A DNA stretch of 64,000 nt from Comamonadaceae bacterium (GTDB lineage: Bacteria; Pseudomonadota; Gammaproteobacteria; Burkholderiales; Burkholderiaceae_C), in assembly GCA_027484575.1 (NCBI GenBank), contig JAIXSQ010000009.1, positions 1-64,000 of the forward strand. The letters run 5' to 3'. A model generated the notes under the pieces. The model worked only from the letters and a program-made list of their open reading frames with translations. It had not been told where the DNA came from and did no database searches. Below, one piece after another: positions 54,890-63,700 of this stretch (its first letter is position 1; each line of letters begins with the position of its first letter). Made by a program: the position numbers and the translations under genes.

Positions 54890-54895
54890 ATTCTA
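54890..54895 (-). promoter_or_regulatory. -10 box of guaC
   Basis: TAGAAT on the minus strand within GCTAGAAT, the same core found upstream of tRNA-Ala. Expected transcription start is around 54883, directly at the hairpin. No good -35 hexamer is seen at 17 bases. Confidence 0.55.
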
Positions 54896-55010
54896 GCCTC
54901 GAGGACCGCCGCCGGCCCATCCGCCGGGCGTGATGGCCGGCATCACGCCGCGCGCATGTCGCCGCCGGGCGCCGGTGGCCGTGGAGGCGGCCCGGCAGGG
55001 CCCGGCTTCC

Positions 55011-55016
55011 TACAAT
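55011..55016 (+). promoter_or_regulatory. -10 box of uvrD, leaderless arrangement
   Basis: TACAAT six bases before the uvrD ATG. With the usual spacing, transcription starts at or next to the A of the start codon, so the messenger would have no 5' leader. The same TACAAT-6-ATG arrangement is found at queG. Confidence 0.6.
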
Positions 55017-55022
55017 GCCGCG

Positions 55023-57455
55023 ATGCTTTTCGACACCGACGCCGCAGGCTCCCCGCTGCTGGCCAACCTCAACCCGGAGCAGCTGGCCGCCGTCACCCTG
55101 CCGGCCGAGCATGCGCTGATCCTGGCGGGGGCCGGCTCGGGCAAGACCCGCGTGCTCACCACCCGCATCGCCTGGCTGCTGTCCACCGGCCAGGTGGGGC
55201 CGGGCGGCGTGATGGCCGTGACCTTCACCAACAAGGCGGCCAAGGAGATGACGACCCGGCTGGGCGCCATGCTGCCGGTGAACGTGCGCGGCATGTGGAT
55301 CGGCACCTTCCACGGCCTGTGCAACCGCTTCCTGCGCGCGCACCACCAGCTGGCCGGCCTGCCCCAGAGCTTCCAGATCCTGGACACCCAGGACCAGCTG
55401 TCGGCCGTCAAGCGGCTGATGAAGCAGCACGGCGTGGACGAGGAGCGCTTCCCGCCCAAGGAACTGCAGTGGTTCATCGCCGGCTGCAAGGAGGACGGCC
55501 TGCGCCCGCGCGACGTGCAGGCGCGCAACGAGGACGACCGCCGCAAGGTCGAGATCTACGACCTGTACGAGGCCCAGTGCCAGCGCGAGGGCGTCGTGGA
55601 CTTCGGCGAGCTGATGCTGCGCAGCTACGAGCTGCTGCGCGACAACGACGCGGTGCGCGCGCACTACCAGCGGCGCTTCCGGCACATCCTGGTCGACGAG
55701 TTCCAGGACACCAACCGGCTGCAGTACGCCTGGCTGAAGATCTTCACCCGCAACCCCGACGGCAGCCCCGGGCCGGGCAACGCCGTGCTGGCGGTGGGCG
55801 ACGACGACCAGAGCATCTATGCCTTCCGCGGCGCGCGGGTGGGCAACATGGCCGACTTCGTGCGCGAGTTCGACGTGCGCCACCAGATCAAGCTGGAGCG
55901 CAACTACCGCAGCTTCGGCAACATCCTCGACTCGGCCAATGCGCTGATCGCCAACAACCGCGGCCGGCTGGGCAAGAACCTGCGCACCGACCAGGGACCG
56001 GGCGAGCCGGTGCGGGTGTACGAGGCGCCCACCGACCTGGCCGAGGCGCAGTGGGTGGTCGAGGAGATGCGCCAGCTGGTGCGCGACCAGGGCACCGAGC
56101 CCGGGCTGCGCCGCAGCGAGCTCGCGGTCCTGTACCGCAGCAATGCCCAGAGCCGGGCGCTGGAGACGGCGCTGTTCAACGCCGGCGTGCCCTACCGCGT
56201 GTACGGCGGGCTGCGCTTCTTCGAGCGGGCCGAGATCAAGCACGCGCTGGCCTACCTGCGGCTGCTGGAGAACCCCAACGACGACACCAGCTTCCTGCGG
56301 GTGGTCAACTTCCCCCCGCGCGGCATCGGCGCGCGCACCGTCGAGCAGCTGCAGGACGCCGCCCGCGCGGCCGGCTGCTCGCTGCACGACGCGGTGTCGG
56401 CCGTGCCCGGCACCGCCGGCACCAAGCTGGGCGGTTTCGTGGCCAAGGTCGACGTGCTGCGCGAGCAGACCCGGGGCCAGAGCCTGCGCGAGATCATCCA
56501 GCTGGTGCTCGACCACTCGGGGCTGGTGGAGCACTACAAGGCCGAGCGCGAGGGCGCCGAGCGGATCGAGAACCTGGAGGAGCTGGCCAGCGCGGCCGAG
56601 AGCTTCGTGATGCAGGAGGGCTTCGGCCGCGACGCGGTGGCCCTGCCGATCGACGAGCTGCGCCAGTCACCCGCCAGCCAGGGGCTGGACCCGTCGCAGC
56701 CCCTGCTCGACGAGCCCCTGGAGGACCTGGCCCAGGCGCTGCAGCCCGACGCCGAGACCGGCGAGACGCTGTCGCCGCTGGCGGCCTTCCTGACCCATGC
56801 GGCGCTGGAGTCCGGCGACAACCAGGCCCAGGCCGGCCAGGACGCGGTGCAGCTGATGACGGTGCATGCGGCCAAGGGCCTGGAGTTCGACGCGGTGTTC
56901 GTCACGGGGCTCGAGGAGGGCCTGTTCCCCAGCGAGCGCTCGCTGGCCGACCACGACGGGCTGGAGGAAGAGCGCCGGCTGATGTACGTGGCAATCACGC
57001 GGGCGCGCAAGCGCCTGTACCTGACGCATGCGCAGACCCGGCTGCTGCACGGCCAGACCCGCTACAACGTGCGCAGCCGCTTCTTCGACGAGCTGCCCGA
57101 GGGCGCGCTCAAGTGGCTCACGCCCAGGAACCAGTCCTTCGGCGGCTCGGCCTTCGGCTACGGCAGCGGCTACCCCAGCACGCGGCTGGGCGGCGGGCAG
57201 GGCTACGGCGGGGGCGGTGGTTCGGCCGGCGGCTGGAACGCCGAGCGCTACGCCAGCCCGCCGGTGCCGCCGCAGAAGGCCGAGCCGGCGCACGGCCTGA
57301 AGCCGGGCATGCAGGTGTTCCACACCAAGTTCGGCGAAGGCGCGGTGCTGGCCATCGAGGGCCAGGGCGACGACGCCCGGGCGCAGGTCAAGTTCGGCCG
57401 CCACGGCATCAAGTGGCTGGCGCTGGCCGTGGCCAAGCTCACGCCGGTGCCCTGA
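55023..57455 (+). CDS. uvrD: ATP-dependent DNA helicase UvrD/PcrA
   Basis: An 810-residue SF1A helicase acting in nucleotide-excision and mismatch repair. Motifs: LNPEQLAAV (Q motif), LAGAGSGKT (Lys41), [69 protein letters not shown] and [12 protein letters not shown]. After a Gly/Ser-rich linker the C-terminus has a Tudor-like segment ([19 protein letters not shown]) typical of UvrD/PcrA. ATG 55023 follows a TACAAT box by 6 bases; a longer frame from 54930 lacks family similarity in its first 31 residues. Confidence 0.95.
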   Translation: MLFDTDAAGSPLLANLNPEQLAAVTLPAEHALILAGAGSGKTRVLTTRIAWLLSTGQVGPGGVMAVTFTNKAAKEMTTRLGAMLPVNVRGMWIGTFHGLCNRFLRAHHQLAGLPQSFQILDTQDQLSAVKRLMKQHGVDEERFPPKELQWFIAGCKEDGLRPRDVQARNEDDRRKVEIYDLYEAQCQREGVVDFGELMLRSYELLRDNDAVRAHYQRRFRHILVDEFQDTNRLQYAWLKIFTRNPDGSPGPGNAVLAVGDDDQSIYAFRGARVGNMADFVREFDVRHQIKLERNYRSFGNILDSANALIANNRGRLGKNLRTDQGPGEPVRVYEAPTDLAEAQWVVEEMRQLVRDQGTEPGLRRSELAVLYRSNAQSRALETALFNAGVPYRVYGGLRFFERAEIKHALAYLRLLENPNDDTSFLRVVNFPPRGIGARTVEQLQDAARAAGCSLHDAVSAVPGTAGTKLGGFVAKVDVLREQTRGQSLREIIQLVLDHSGLVEHYKAEREGAERIENLEELASAAESFVMQEGFGRDAVALPIDELRQSPASQGLDPSQPLLDEPLEDLAQALQPDAETGETLSPLAAFLTHAALESGDNQAQAGQDAVQLMTVHAAKGLEFDAVFVTGLEEGLFPSERSLADHDGLEEERRLMYVAITRARKRLYLTHAQTRLLHGQTRYNVRSRFFDELPEGALKWLTPRNQSFGGSAFGYGSGYPSTRLGGGQGYGGGGGSAGGWNAERYASPPVPPQKAEPAHGLKPGMQVFHTKFGEGAVLAIEGQGDDARAQVKFGRHGIKWLALAVAKLTPVP

Positions 57456-57477
57456 GGCGCCGCGGGCCGGCGGCGGC

Positions 57478-58074
57478 TCAGCCGCCCGGCTCGCCCACGT
57501 GCAGCCAATCGGTCTCGGCCAGCCCGCGCAGGTGCGCCAGCACGGCGGCGGCGGCGCCGCGGGCCGCGGCCCACTCCAGCTGGTCGCGCAGCACCAGGCG
57601 CTTGGACATGGCGCCGGTGGCCTGCCAGGCCGGCCCGGTGACCGGCAGCGGCGGCTCCCAGCCCTGGGCGCCCTGGCGCCTGTCGGGCAGCAGGGCGTAC
57701 AGCGCGTCCCAGGCCGGTGGCTGCGGGCAGACGCGGTTGTTGCGGCGCGCCTCCAGCAGCAGGTCGTCGATGCGGGCCTCGGCGCCGGAGGCGGCGCCGC
57801 GGCCGGTGCGCAGGGCGGCGCCGGGTGCCGGCGCCGGCTGGGTGGTGGCGAAGCTCAGGCTGCGCGAGGACATCGGGGCGGTGGGCGCGAACATCCGGTC
57901 GTCGGTGTCGCGCAATTCCTGGAACAGGGCCCAGGCGGTGTCGCTGCTGCGCTCCTCGGCCTCGGGGGCCGGGATGGGGTCGTGGTGGCCGTACAGCTCG
58001 TCCTGGGGCCGGCCGGCGGGGCGCGCCGGGCGGCCGGCGGGCGGCCGGGCAGGGGGAACGGGTTTCTTGGACAT
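57478..58074 (-). CDS. Conserved-type hypothetical protein
   Basis: A 198-residue soluble protein converging on uvrD. Residues 1-40 are basic and Pro-rich (KKPVPPARPPAGRPARPAGR) and probably disordered. The C-terminal half is ordered, with ARIDDLLLEARRNNRVCPQP, WDALYALLPDR, PVTGPAWQATGAMSKRLVLR and a final ETDWLHVGEP. No catalytic motif or membrane helix is recognised. The C-terminal region looks conserved and suggests a small binding domain. ATG 58074 is the first start before the ordered part. Confidence 0.72.
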   Translation of the reverse strand: MSKKPVPPARPPAGRPARPAGRPQDELYGHHDPIPAPEAEERSSDTAWALFQELRDTDDRMFAPTAPMSSRSLSFATTQPAPAPGAALRTGRGAASGAEARIDDLLLEARRNNRVCPQPPAWDALYALLPDRRQGAQGWEPPLPVTGPAWQATGAMSKRLVLRDQLEWAAARGAAAAVLAHLRGLAETDWLHVGEPGG

Positions 58075-58188
58075 GGGGGGCTCGGGCCCGAACTCTAGCG
58101 CCTGCGCGATGGTCCGGCTGGCGCCGGGTTCTCCCGCTGCGGCCGCGATGCTAAGCATGCCTATGATTCGCCGCAGGAGGCAGCCGCC

Positions 58189-59514
58189 ATGAACGCTCCC
58201 GAACACCTCGTGCGCTGGGCCCGGCCGGGCGCCAGCCGCGTGCCCTACTGGGCCTACACCGACCCGCAGGTCTACCAGCGCGAGCTCGAGCGCATCTTCC
58301 ACGGCGCGCACTGGTGCTACGTGGGCCTGGAGGCCGAGATCCCCAAGGTCGGCGACTACCGGCTGAGCCACGTCGGCGAGCGGCAGGTGATCGTGGTGCG
58401 CGACCGGGTGGCGCCGCGCGACCGCGGCACCGACCACGGCATCCGCGTGGTCGAGAACCGCTGCGCCCACCGCGGCGTGCGCTTCTGCCAGCAGCCGCAG
58501 GGCAACGCGCGCAGCTTCGTGTGCCCCTACCACCAGTGGACCTACAAGCTCGACGGCTCGCTGGCCGGGCTCCCCTTCAAGGACGGCGTGCCGGCCGAGG
58601 GCCCCGACGGCGCGCCCTGCGTGCAGGGCGGCATGCCGCAGGGCTTCGCGCTGCAGGACCACGGCCTGACCAAGCTGCGCGTGGAGGTGCTGCACGGCCT
58701 GGTGTTCGCCAGCTTCAGCGCCGGGGCGCCGCCGCTGGCCGAGTACCTGGGCCCGCGCATCCTGCCCTGGATCGAGCGCATCTTCGCCGGCCGCCAGCTG
58801 ACCCTGCTGGGCGTCAACCGCCAGCGCATCCCGGGCAACTGGAAGCTGATGATGGAGAACATCAAGGACCCGTACCACCCGGGCCTGCTGCACACCTGGT
58901 TCGTCACCTTCGGCCTGTGGCGCGCCGACCAGAAGAGCCGCATGGTCACGGACGACCATGGGCGGCACGCGGTGATGGTCTCGCGCCGCAACGACGGCGG
59001 AGCCAACAAGGTGGTGACCGAGGGCGTGAGTTCGTTCAAGGCCGACATGACGCTGCAGGACGACCGCCTGCTGGACGTGGTGCCCGAGCCCTGGTGGACC
59101 ATCGCCGACCCCGACCGGCCGGGCCAGACCATCACGCCCACGGTGACGATGATCACCCTGTTTCCCAGCGTCATCGTGCAGCAGCAGGTCAACTCGCTGT
59201 CCACCCGCCACATCGTGCCGCGCGGGGCGGGCGAGTTCGACTTCGTCTGGACCCATTTCGGCTTCGCCGACGACACGCCCGAGATGACGCGGCGCCGGTT
59301 GCGCCAGGCCAACCTGTTCGGCCCGGCAGGCTTCGTGAGCGCCGACGACGGCGAGGTGATCGAGTTCAGCCAGGAAGGCTTCGCGCAGTTCGGCGAGGAC
59401 GGCGCCACCCTGTGCGAGCTGGGCGGCACCGGCACCGGCGGCGAGGAGCACATGGTGACCGAGACGCTGATCCGATCGATGTACGCCTACTGGCGGCGGG
59501 TGATGGAGCTGTGA
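58189..59514 (+). CDS. Rieske aromatic ring-hydroxylating dioxygenase, alpha subunit
   Basis: A 441-residue oxygenase component. The Rieske [2Fe-2S] site is Cys92-x-His94 and Cys112-x2-His115 (RCAHRG, CPYHQW). The catalytic mononuclear iron site is in NWKLMMENIKDPYHPGLLHTW with Asp227, His230 and His235. The overall pattern resembles the anthranilate/salicylate/terephthalate-type oxygenases. A GCAGGAGG Shine-Dalgarno is well placed 8 bases before the ATG, with TATGAT as -10 box (58162-58167). The beta subunit gene overlaps at the stop. Ferredoxin and reductase genes are not in the window, so electrons must come from elsewhere. Substrate not identifiable. Confidence 0.93.
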   Translation: MNAPEHLVRWARPGASRVPYWAYTDPQVYQRELERIFHGAHWCYVGLEAEIPKVGDYRLSHVGERQVIVVRDRVAPRDRGTDHGIRVVENRCAHRGVRFCQQPQGNARSFVCPYHQWTYKLDGSLAGLPFKDGVPAEGPDGAPCVQGGMPQGFALQDHGLTKLRVEVLHGLVFASFSAGAPPLAEYLGPRILPWIERIFAGRQLTLLGVNRQRIPGNWKLMMENIKDPYHPGLLHTWFVTFGLWRADQKSRMVTDDHGRHAVMVSRRNDGGANKVVTEGVSSFKADMTLQDDRLLDVVPEPWWTIADPDRPGQTITPTVTMITLFPSVIVQQQVNSLSTRHIVPRGAGEFDFVWTHFGFADDTPEMTRRRLRQANLFGPAGFVSADDGEVIEFSQEGFAQFGEDGATLCELGGTGTGGEEHMVTETLIRSMYAYWRRVMEL

Positions 59515-60011
59515 TGGACGAGACGCTGCAGGCGCTGCTGCGCCAGGCCGAGGTCGACCGCTTCAACGCCGCCTATGCGGCCGCGCTGGACGAACGCCGC
59601 TTCGACGACTGGACCGCGTGCTTCGCCGAGGACGGCCGCTACACGGTGCAGGCGCGCGAGAACTTCGACCGCGGCCTGCCGCTGGCGCTGATCGACCTGG
59701 AGAGCCGCGGCATGTTGCGCGACCGCGTCTACGGCATCACGCAGACCATCTACCACCGGCCCTACTACACGCGCCACGTGGTGGGCGTGGCGCAGCTGAT
59801 GCCCGCGCAGGACGGCGACGCGCCCGGCTGGCTGCGGGCCCAGGCGCACTACGCCGTGTTCCGCACCCGGCCGGGCGACGCCAGCGAGGTCTACAACGTG
59901 GGCCGCTACATCGACCTGTTCGCGCGCGGCCCGCAGGGCCTGCTGCTGCGCAGCCGGCGCTGCGTGTACGACAGCGAGATGGTGCTGAACTCGCTGATCT
60001 ATCCGGTGTGA
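59514..60011 (+). CDS. Aromatic-ring-hydroxylating dioxygenase, beta subunit
   Basis: A 165-residue small subunit with the NTF2-like cone fold of ring-hydroxylating dioxygenases: AEVDRFNAAYAAALDERRFDDWTACFAEDGRYTV at the N-terminus, SRGMLRDRVYGITQTIYHRPYYTRHVVG and LLLRSRRCVYDSEMVLNSLIYPV at the end. The ATG shares one base with the alpha stop (TGATG). It is structural in the alpha3beta3 oxygenase. Length is normal. Confidence 0.93.
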   Translation: MDETLQALLRQAEVDRFNAAYAAALDERRFDDWTACFAEDGRYTVQARENFDRGLPLALIDLESRGMLRDRVYGITQTIYHRPYYTRHVVGVAQLMPAQDGDAPGWLRAQAHYAVFRTRPGDASEVYNVGRYIDLFARGPQGLLLRSRRCVYDSEMVLNSLIYPV

Positions 60012-60027
60012 CGTCGGAGGAAGTCAC

Positions 60028-60240
60028 TGGATCCCGGCCTTGGCCGGGCTACGATCCCCCGCGGCGTCGCCCCCGCGGAAGCGGGGGCCCACGATGAAGC
60101 GCGGTGTCGACCATGGATCCCCGCCTGCGCGGGGATGACGACGCGTCGTCGGGAGTCGATCACCCGCGCCGTCGCCCCCGCGAAGGCGGGGGCCCACGAA
60201 GCAGGGCTCGACCGTGGTTCCCCGCGGGCGCGGGGATGAC
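60028..60240. repeat. Cluster of five palindromic intergenic repeat units
   Basis: Units at about 60028-60055, 60065-60094, 60110-60141, 60170-60199 and 60211-60240 share the core GTCGCCCCCGCG...GCGGGGGCCCACGA or its reverse complement (TGGATCCCCGCC...GCGGGGATGACGA). Successive units alternate in orientation and sit about 15-30 bases apart. They fill the gap after the dioxygenase genes and are related to the pair at 53.7 kb. No gene is seen in the 260 bases. Confidence 0.85.
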
Positions 60241-60270
60241 CGCTGGCCGGGCGATGCCCGGCCTCGGCGG

Positions 60271-60486
60271 TCACTTGCGGTTCGGGTCCGTCGCGCGGTT
60301 GCCGATGTAGGCACCGGCGGCCGCGCCGCCCAGGGTGCCCAGCGCGCCGCCGCCGACGGCATTGCCCACCACGCCGCCCACGGCCGCGCCGCCGACGGTG
60401 CCGGCGGTCTGGCGGTCCATCGAGCCGCAGCCGGTCAGGGTGATGAGGGAGGCGACGGCCGCGGCCGCCAGGAGCTTGGTCTTCAT
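60271..60486 (-). CDS. Glycine-zipper lipoprotein
   Basis: A 71-residue outer-membrane-type lipoprotein. Signal peptide with lipobox LTGC, cleavage before Cys; the mature part is a glycine zipper (GTVGGAAVGGVVGNAVGGGALGTLGGAAAGAYIG) like the YMGG/OsmB-type proteins. ATG 60486 is preferred over the upstream GTG at 60495. Small glycine-zipper lipoproteins are usually stress-induced envelope proteins. No operon partner is evident. Confidence 0.86.
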   Translation of the reverse strand: MKTKLLAAAAVASLITLTGCGSMDRQTAGTVGGAAVGGVVGNAVGGGALGTLGGAAAGAYIGNRATDPNRK

Positions 60487-60653
60487 GGGGTTCACCTTCG
60501 GTTTCGCGACCGCGAAAGGCGCGGCCTGCCTGTGCCGACGATGGTGCGAAGCGGCCCGGCCGCGGGGTGTAGGAAGGCGGGGCCAGGCCCTGTCGTCCCC
60601 TCCCGCCGTGCCATGACGGCCGCCCGGTGGCTGGGCGGTGCGGGGGCGGCGCG

Positions 60654-62060
60654 TCAGAGCGTGCGGTTGCGCGCCAGCGGCGGGTTGGCGGCGAAGTAGC
60701 GCACGATGCCGCGCAGCAGCGCGTCGGCCAGTTGGTCCTGGTAGGCCTCGCTGCGCAGGCGCTGCTCTTCCTCGGGGTTGCTGATGAAGGCGGTCTCCAC
60801 CAGCACGCTGGGGATGTCGGGCGCCTTGAGCACCGCGAAGCCCGCCTGTTCCACGCCCGGCTTGTGCAGCCGGCCCACGCTGCCGATCTCGCCCAGCAGC
60901 GCGCGGCCCACCCGCAGGCTGTCGTTGATCTGGGCCGTGGTGCTCATGTCCAGCATCGCGCGGGCCACGTGCTGGTCGCGCACGCCCAGGTTCACGCCGC
61001 CGATCAGGTCGGCCTTGTTCTCCTTGTCGGCCATCCAGCGCGCGGCGGTGCTGGAGGCGGCGCCCTGGCTCAGCGCGAACACGCTGGCCCCGCGCGCCGT
61101 GGGCACGTAGAAGGCGTCGGCATGGATGCTCACGAACAGGTCGGCCTGCACCCGCCGCGCCTTCTGCACCCGCACGTGCAGCGGCACGAAGAAGTCGGCA
61201 TCGCGGGTGAGCACGGCCCGCATCGGGCTGCCCGCGACGCTGGTGGCGTTGATGCGCTCGCGCAGCTTCATCGCCACCTGCAGCACCACGTCCTTCTCCC
61301 GGGTGCCCGAGGGGCCGACGGCGCCGGGGTCCTCGCCGCCGTGGCCCGGGTCCAGCGCCACCACGATCAGCCGGTCGGTGCGCTCGCCGGGGCCGGCGGC
61401 GGGCAGGGCCGGGGTGCCCGGCGGCGCGGGCTGGGCCGGATGGGGCAGGGCGCCGGGCTGCGGGCCGGCCACCACCTGCGGTTCGCTGGCGCGCGGGCGC
61501 GGCCGCGCCGGCTGGCCCAACTGCTGGCGCGCGATCAGCTCGCCCAGGGGGTCGGGCGCGGACGCCGCGGGCGGGGGTGCCGGCGCCGGGCCGGGCCCGG
61601 GCGCGCCCTGCAGCCGCTCGGCGATCAGCGCCTCCAGCGGATCGACCGCCCGCACCGGGTAGAAGTCCAGCACCAGCCGGTGCTGGTAGGCCGCCACCGG
61701 CGGCAGGGTGAACACCTGCGGCAGCGCGGCCTGCTTCAGGTCGATGACCAGCCGCGCCACGCCGGGGGCGAACTGGCCCACCCGGATGCCGGCGATGTGC
61801 GGGTCGTCGGCCCGCACCTTGGCCACCAGTTCGCGCAGCGCGGCGTTCAGCTCGATGCCCTCCAGGTCCACCGCCAGCCGCGGCGGGTCGGCCACCGGCG
61901 TGGTGCGGGCCACCAGCGCGCCGTCGGATTCGATGGTCACGCGCGAGTAGTCGGGCGCGGGCCAGATCCGCACGGCCACGATGGTGGCGCCGCGCGCGAT
62001 CTGCGCCGCGCCCAGCAGCAGCACCAGCGTGCCGCCGCGCAGGACATCGCGCCGCTTCAT
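60654..62060 (-). CDS. amiC: N-acetylmuramoyl-L-alanine amidase AmiC
   Basis: A 468-residue periplasmic cell-separation amidase. A twin-arginine signal MKRRDVLRGGTLVLLLG ends about residue 24, then an AMIN domain (about 25-130), a Pro/Ala-rich linker, and Amidase_3 (about 232-455) with zinc ligands in VALDPGHGGEDPGAVG, the Glu in REKDVVLQ, SIHADAF and the catalytic Glu in VLVETAFISN. It cleaves the amide between muramic acid and the stem peptide. It starts in an ATGA overlap with tsaE, a pairing common in proteobacteria. Confidence 0.95.
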   Translation of the reverse strand: MKRRDVLRGGTLVLLLGAAQIARGATIVAVRIWPAPDYSRVTIESDGALVARTTPVADPPRLAVDLEGIELNAALRELVAKVRADDPHIAGIRVGQFAPGVARLVIDLKQAALPQVFTLPPVAAYQHRLVLDFYPVRAVDPLEALIAERLQGAPGPGPAPAPPPAASAPDPLGELIARQQLGQPARPRPRASEPQVVAGPQPGALPHPAQPAPPGTPALPAAGPGERTDRLIVVALDPGHGGEDPGAVGPSGTREKDVVLQVAMKLRERINATSVAGSPMRAVLTRDADFFVPLHVRVQKARRVQADLFVSIHADAFYVPTARGASVFALSQGAASSTAARWMADKENKADLIGGVNLGVRDQHVARAMLDMSTTAQINDSLRVGRALLGEIGSVGRLHKPGVEQAGFAVLKAPDIPSVLVETAFISNPEEEQRLRSEAYQDQLADALLRGIVRYFAANPPLARNRTL

Positions 62061-62641
62061 GCCGCGGACTCCGGGTCGCCCAGGCCGGCGGCGCGCAGAG
62101 CGGCCAGCACGGCGCGCCCGCGCTCGGTGCCGGCCGCCAGCCGCACCGCGCGGCTGCCGTCGTCCTGCAGCGCCAGGTGCAGGGCCAGGTCGGCCGGCGG
62201 CAGCAGCGGCGCGGCCAGCTGCGGCCACTCGGCCAGCTTCAGGCCCGGGGCCTGGAAGATGTCGCGCAGGCCCGCGTCCTCCCACTCGCGCGGGTCGGCG
62301 AAGCGGTAGAAGTCGAAGTGCCAGGCCGCACCGAGCGCGGTGGCGTGCGGCTCGACGACGGCGTAGGTGGGGCTTTTGATGCGGCCGGTGACCCCGAGCG
62401 CGCGCAGCAGGTGGCGCACGAAGGTGGTCTTGCCGGCGCCCAGGTCGCCGTGCAGCGCGACGAACAGGTCGGCCACCGCGGGCTGCGCGGCCAGGGCCCG
62501 CGCCAGGGCGTCGGTGTCGTCCTCCGTGGCCCAGCGCAGGGACAGCCCGTCCAGGCCCGGCGGTGGGGCGGTTCCTACAATCGGCAGATGTCCCGGGGCG
62601 CTCAGTTCGATGGTCCTTCGCTGGTGGCGGCCATCCGGCAA
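62057..62641 (-). CDS. tsaE: tRNA threonylcarbamoyladenosine biosynthesis ATPase TsaE
   Basis: P-loop ATPase needed with TsaB and TsaD for the t6A modification of ANN-decoding tRNAs. Seen: TEDDTDALARALA, Walker A HGDLGAGKTTFVRHLL, KSPTYAVVEPH, the HFDFYRF motif and LAEWPQ. The frame has no ATG or GTG in front of the conserved part. The first standard codon is TTG at 62641, inside the antisense of queG; ATT (62581) or CTG (62554) would give a more usual length. The start is therefore open. The stop overlaps the amiC ATG. Confidence 0.85.
   Translation of the reverse strand: MPDGRHQRRTIELSAPGHLPIVGTAPPPGLDGLSLRWATEDDTDALARALAAQPAVADLFVALHGDLGAGKTTFVRHLLRALGVTGRIKSPTYAVVEPHATALGAAWHFDFYRFADPREWEDAGLRDIFQAPGLKLAEWPQLAAPLLPPADLALHLALQDDGSRAVRLAAGTERGRAVLAALRAAGLGDPESAA
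62576..62581 (+). promoter_or_regulatory. -10 box of queG, leaderless arrangement
   Basis: TACAAT exactly 6 bases before the queG ATG, as at uvrD. A transcript would begin at the start codon. The box also lies within the 5' end of the tsaE frame on the other strand. Confidence 0.6.
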
Positions 62642-63700
62642 TGGGGCCGCGAGGCCGGATTCTCCCAAATCGGTGTGGCCGGCGTGGACCTGTCGGACGC
62701 CGAACCGGGATTGCTCGCCTGGTTGTCGCAAGGCTTCCACGGCGAGATGCACTACATGGCGGCGCACGGCCTCAAGCGCGCCCGCCCGGCCGAGCTGGTG
62801 CCGGGCACGGTGTCGGTGATCACCGCCCGCATGGACTACCTGCCCGCGGCCACATCCGGGGGCTGGCAGGACGCCGAACTCGCGCGGCTGCAGCGGCCCG
62901 GCGAGGCGATCGTGTCGCTGTATGCCCGCGGCCGCGACTACCACAAGGTGCTGCGCCAGCGCCTGCAGAAGCTGGCCGAGCGCATCGCGGCGCAGGTGGG
63001 GCCCTACGGCCACCGCGCGTTCACCGATTCGGCGCCGGTGCTGGAGGCCGAACTGGCCACCCGCAGCGGCCAGGGCTGGCGCGGCAAGCACACCCTGGTG
63101 CTCTCGCGCGAGGGCGGCTCGATGTTCTTCCTGGGCGAGATCTACGTCGACCTGGCCCTGCCCGCGACGCCGGCCGAGCCCGCGCACTGCGGCAGCTGCA
63201 GCGCCTGCATCGAGGCCTGCCCCACGGGTGCGATCCTGGGGCCGCAGCGGCTGGATGCGCGGCGCTGCATCTCGTACCTGACCATCGAGCATCCCGGCCC
63301 CATCCCCGAGGACCTGCGGCCGCTGCTGGCCAACCGCATCTACGGCTGCGACGACTGCCAGCTGGTGTGCCCCTGGAACAAGTACGCCGGACGCAGCCCG
63401 CTGCCGGATTTCGACGCGCGCGACGGGCTGGCCGGCGCCGGCATCGCGCAGCTGCTGGCCTGGGACGAGGCCGAGTTCCTGCGCCGCACCGAGGGCAGCG
63501 CGATCCGCCGCATCGGCCACGTGCGCTGGCTGCGCAACCTGGCCGTGGCGGCGGGCAATGCGCTGCGGGCGGGCGAGGACGCGGGACTGCGGGCGGCGCT
63601 GGCGCGCTGGGGCGCGCATCCCGAGCCGCTGGTGCGCGAGCACGTGGCCTGGGCGCTGGGGGCGCCCGCGGCGCCCCCCGAACTCAGCGCAGGACGCTGA
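62588..63700 (+). CDS. queG: Epoxyqueuosine reductase
   Basis: A 370-residue cobalamin- and Fe-S-dependent enzyme for the last step of queuosine synthesis in tRNA. The N-terminal part has FSQIGVAGVDLSDAEP, LARGRDYH-type YARGRDYHKVLRQRLQKLA and FTDSAPVLE with the catalytic Asp. Two 4Fe-4S clusters are bound by CGSCSACIEACPTGAI and CDDCQLVCPWN. The C-terminal HEAT-like repeat (IGHVRWLRNLAVAAGNAL) contacts tRNA. It is divergent from tsaE-amiC and converges on the AEC transporter, overlapping its 3' end by 17 bases. Confidence 0.95.
   Translation: MSRGAQFDGPSLVAAIRQWGREAGFSQIGVAGVDLSDAEPGLLAWLSQGFHGEMHYMAAHGLKRARPAELVPGTVSVITARMDYLPAATSGGWQDAELARLQRPGEAIVSLYARGRDYHKVLRQRLQKLAERIAAQVGPYGHRAFTDSAPVLEAELATRSGQGWRGKHTLVLSREGGSMFFLGEIYVDLALPATPAEPAHCGSCSACIEACPTGAILGPQRLDARRCISYLTIEHPGPIPEDLRPLLANRIYGCDDCQLVCPWNKYAGRSPLPDFDARDGLAGAGIAQLLAWDEAEFLRRTEGSAIRRIGHVRWLRNLAVAAGNALRAGEDAGLRAALARWGAHPEPLVREHVAWALGAPAAPPELSAGR

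Noticed and set aside
60028..60240. CRISPR array
   Set aside because: The units alternate in orientation, are themselves palindromic and have unequal short gaps; no cas genes are nearby.
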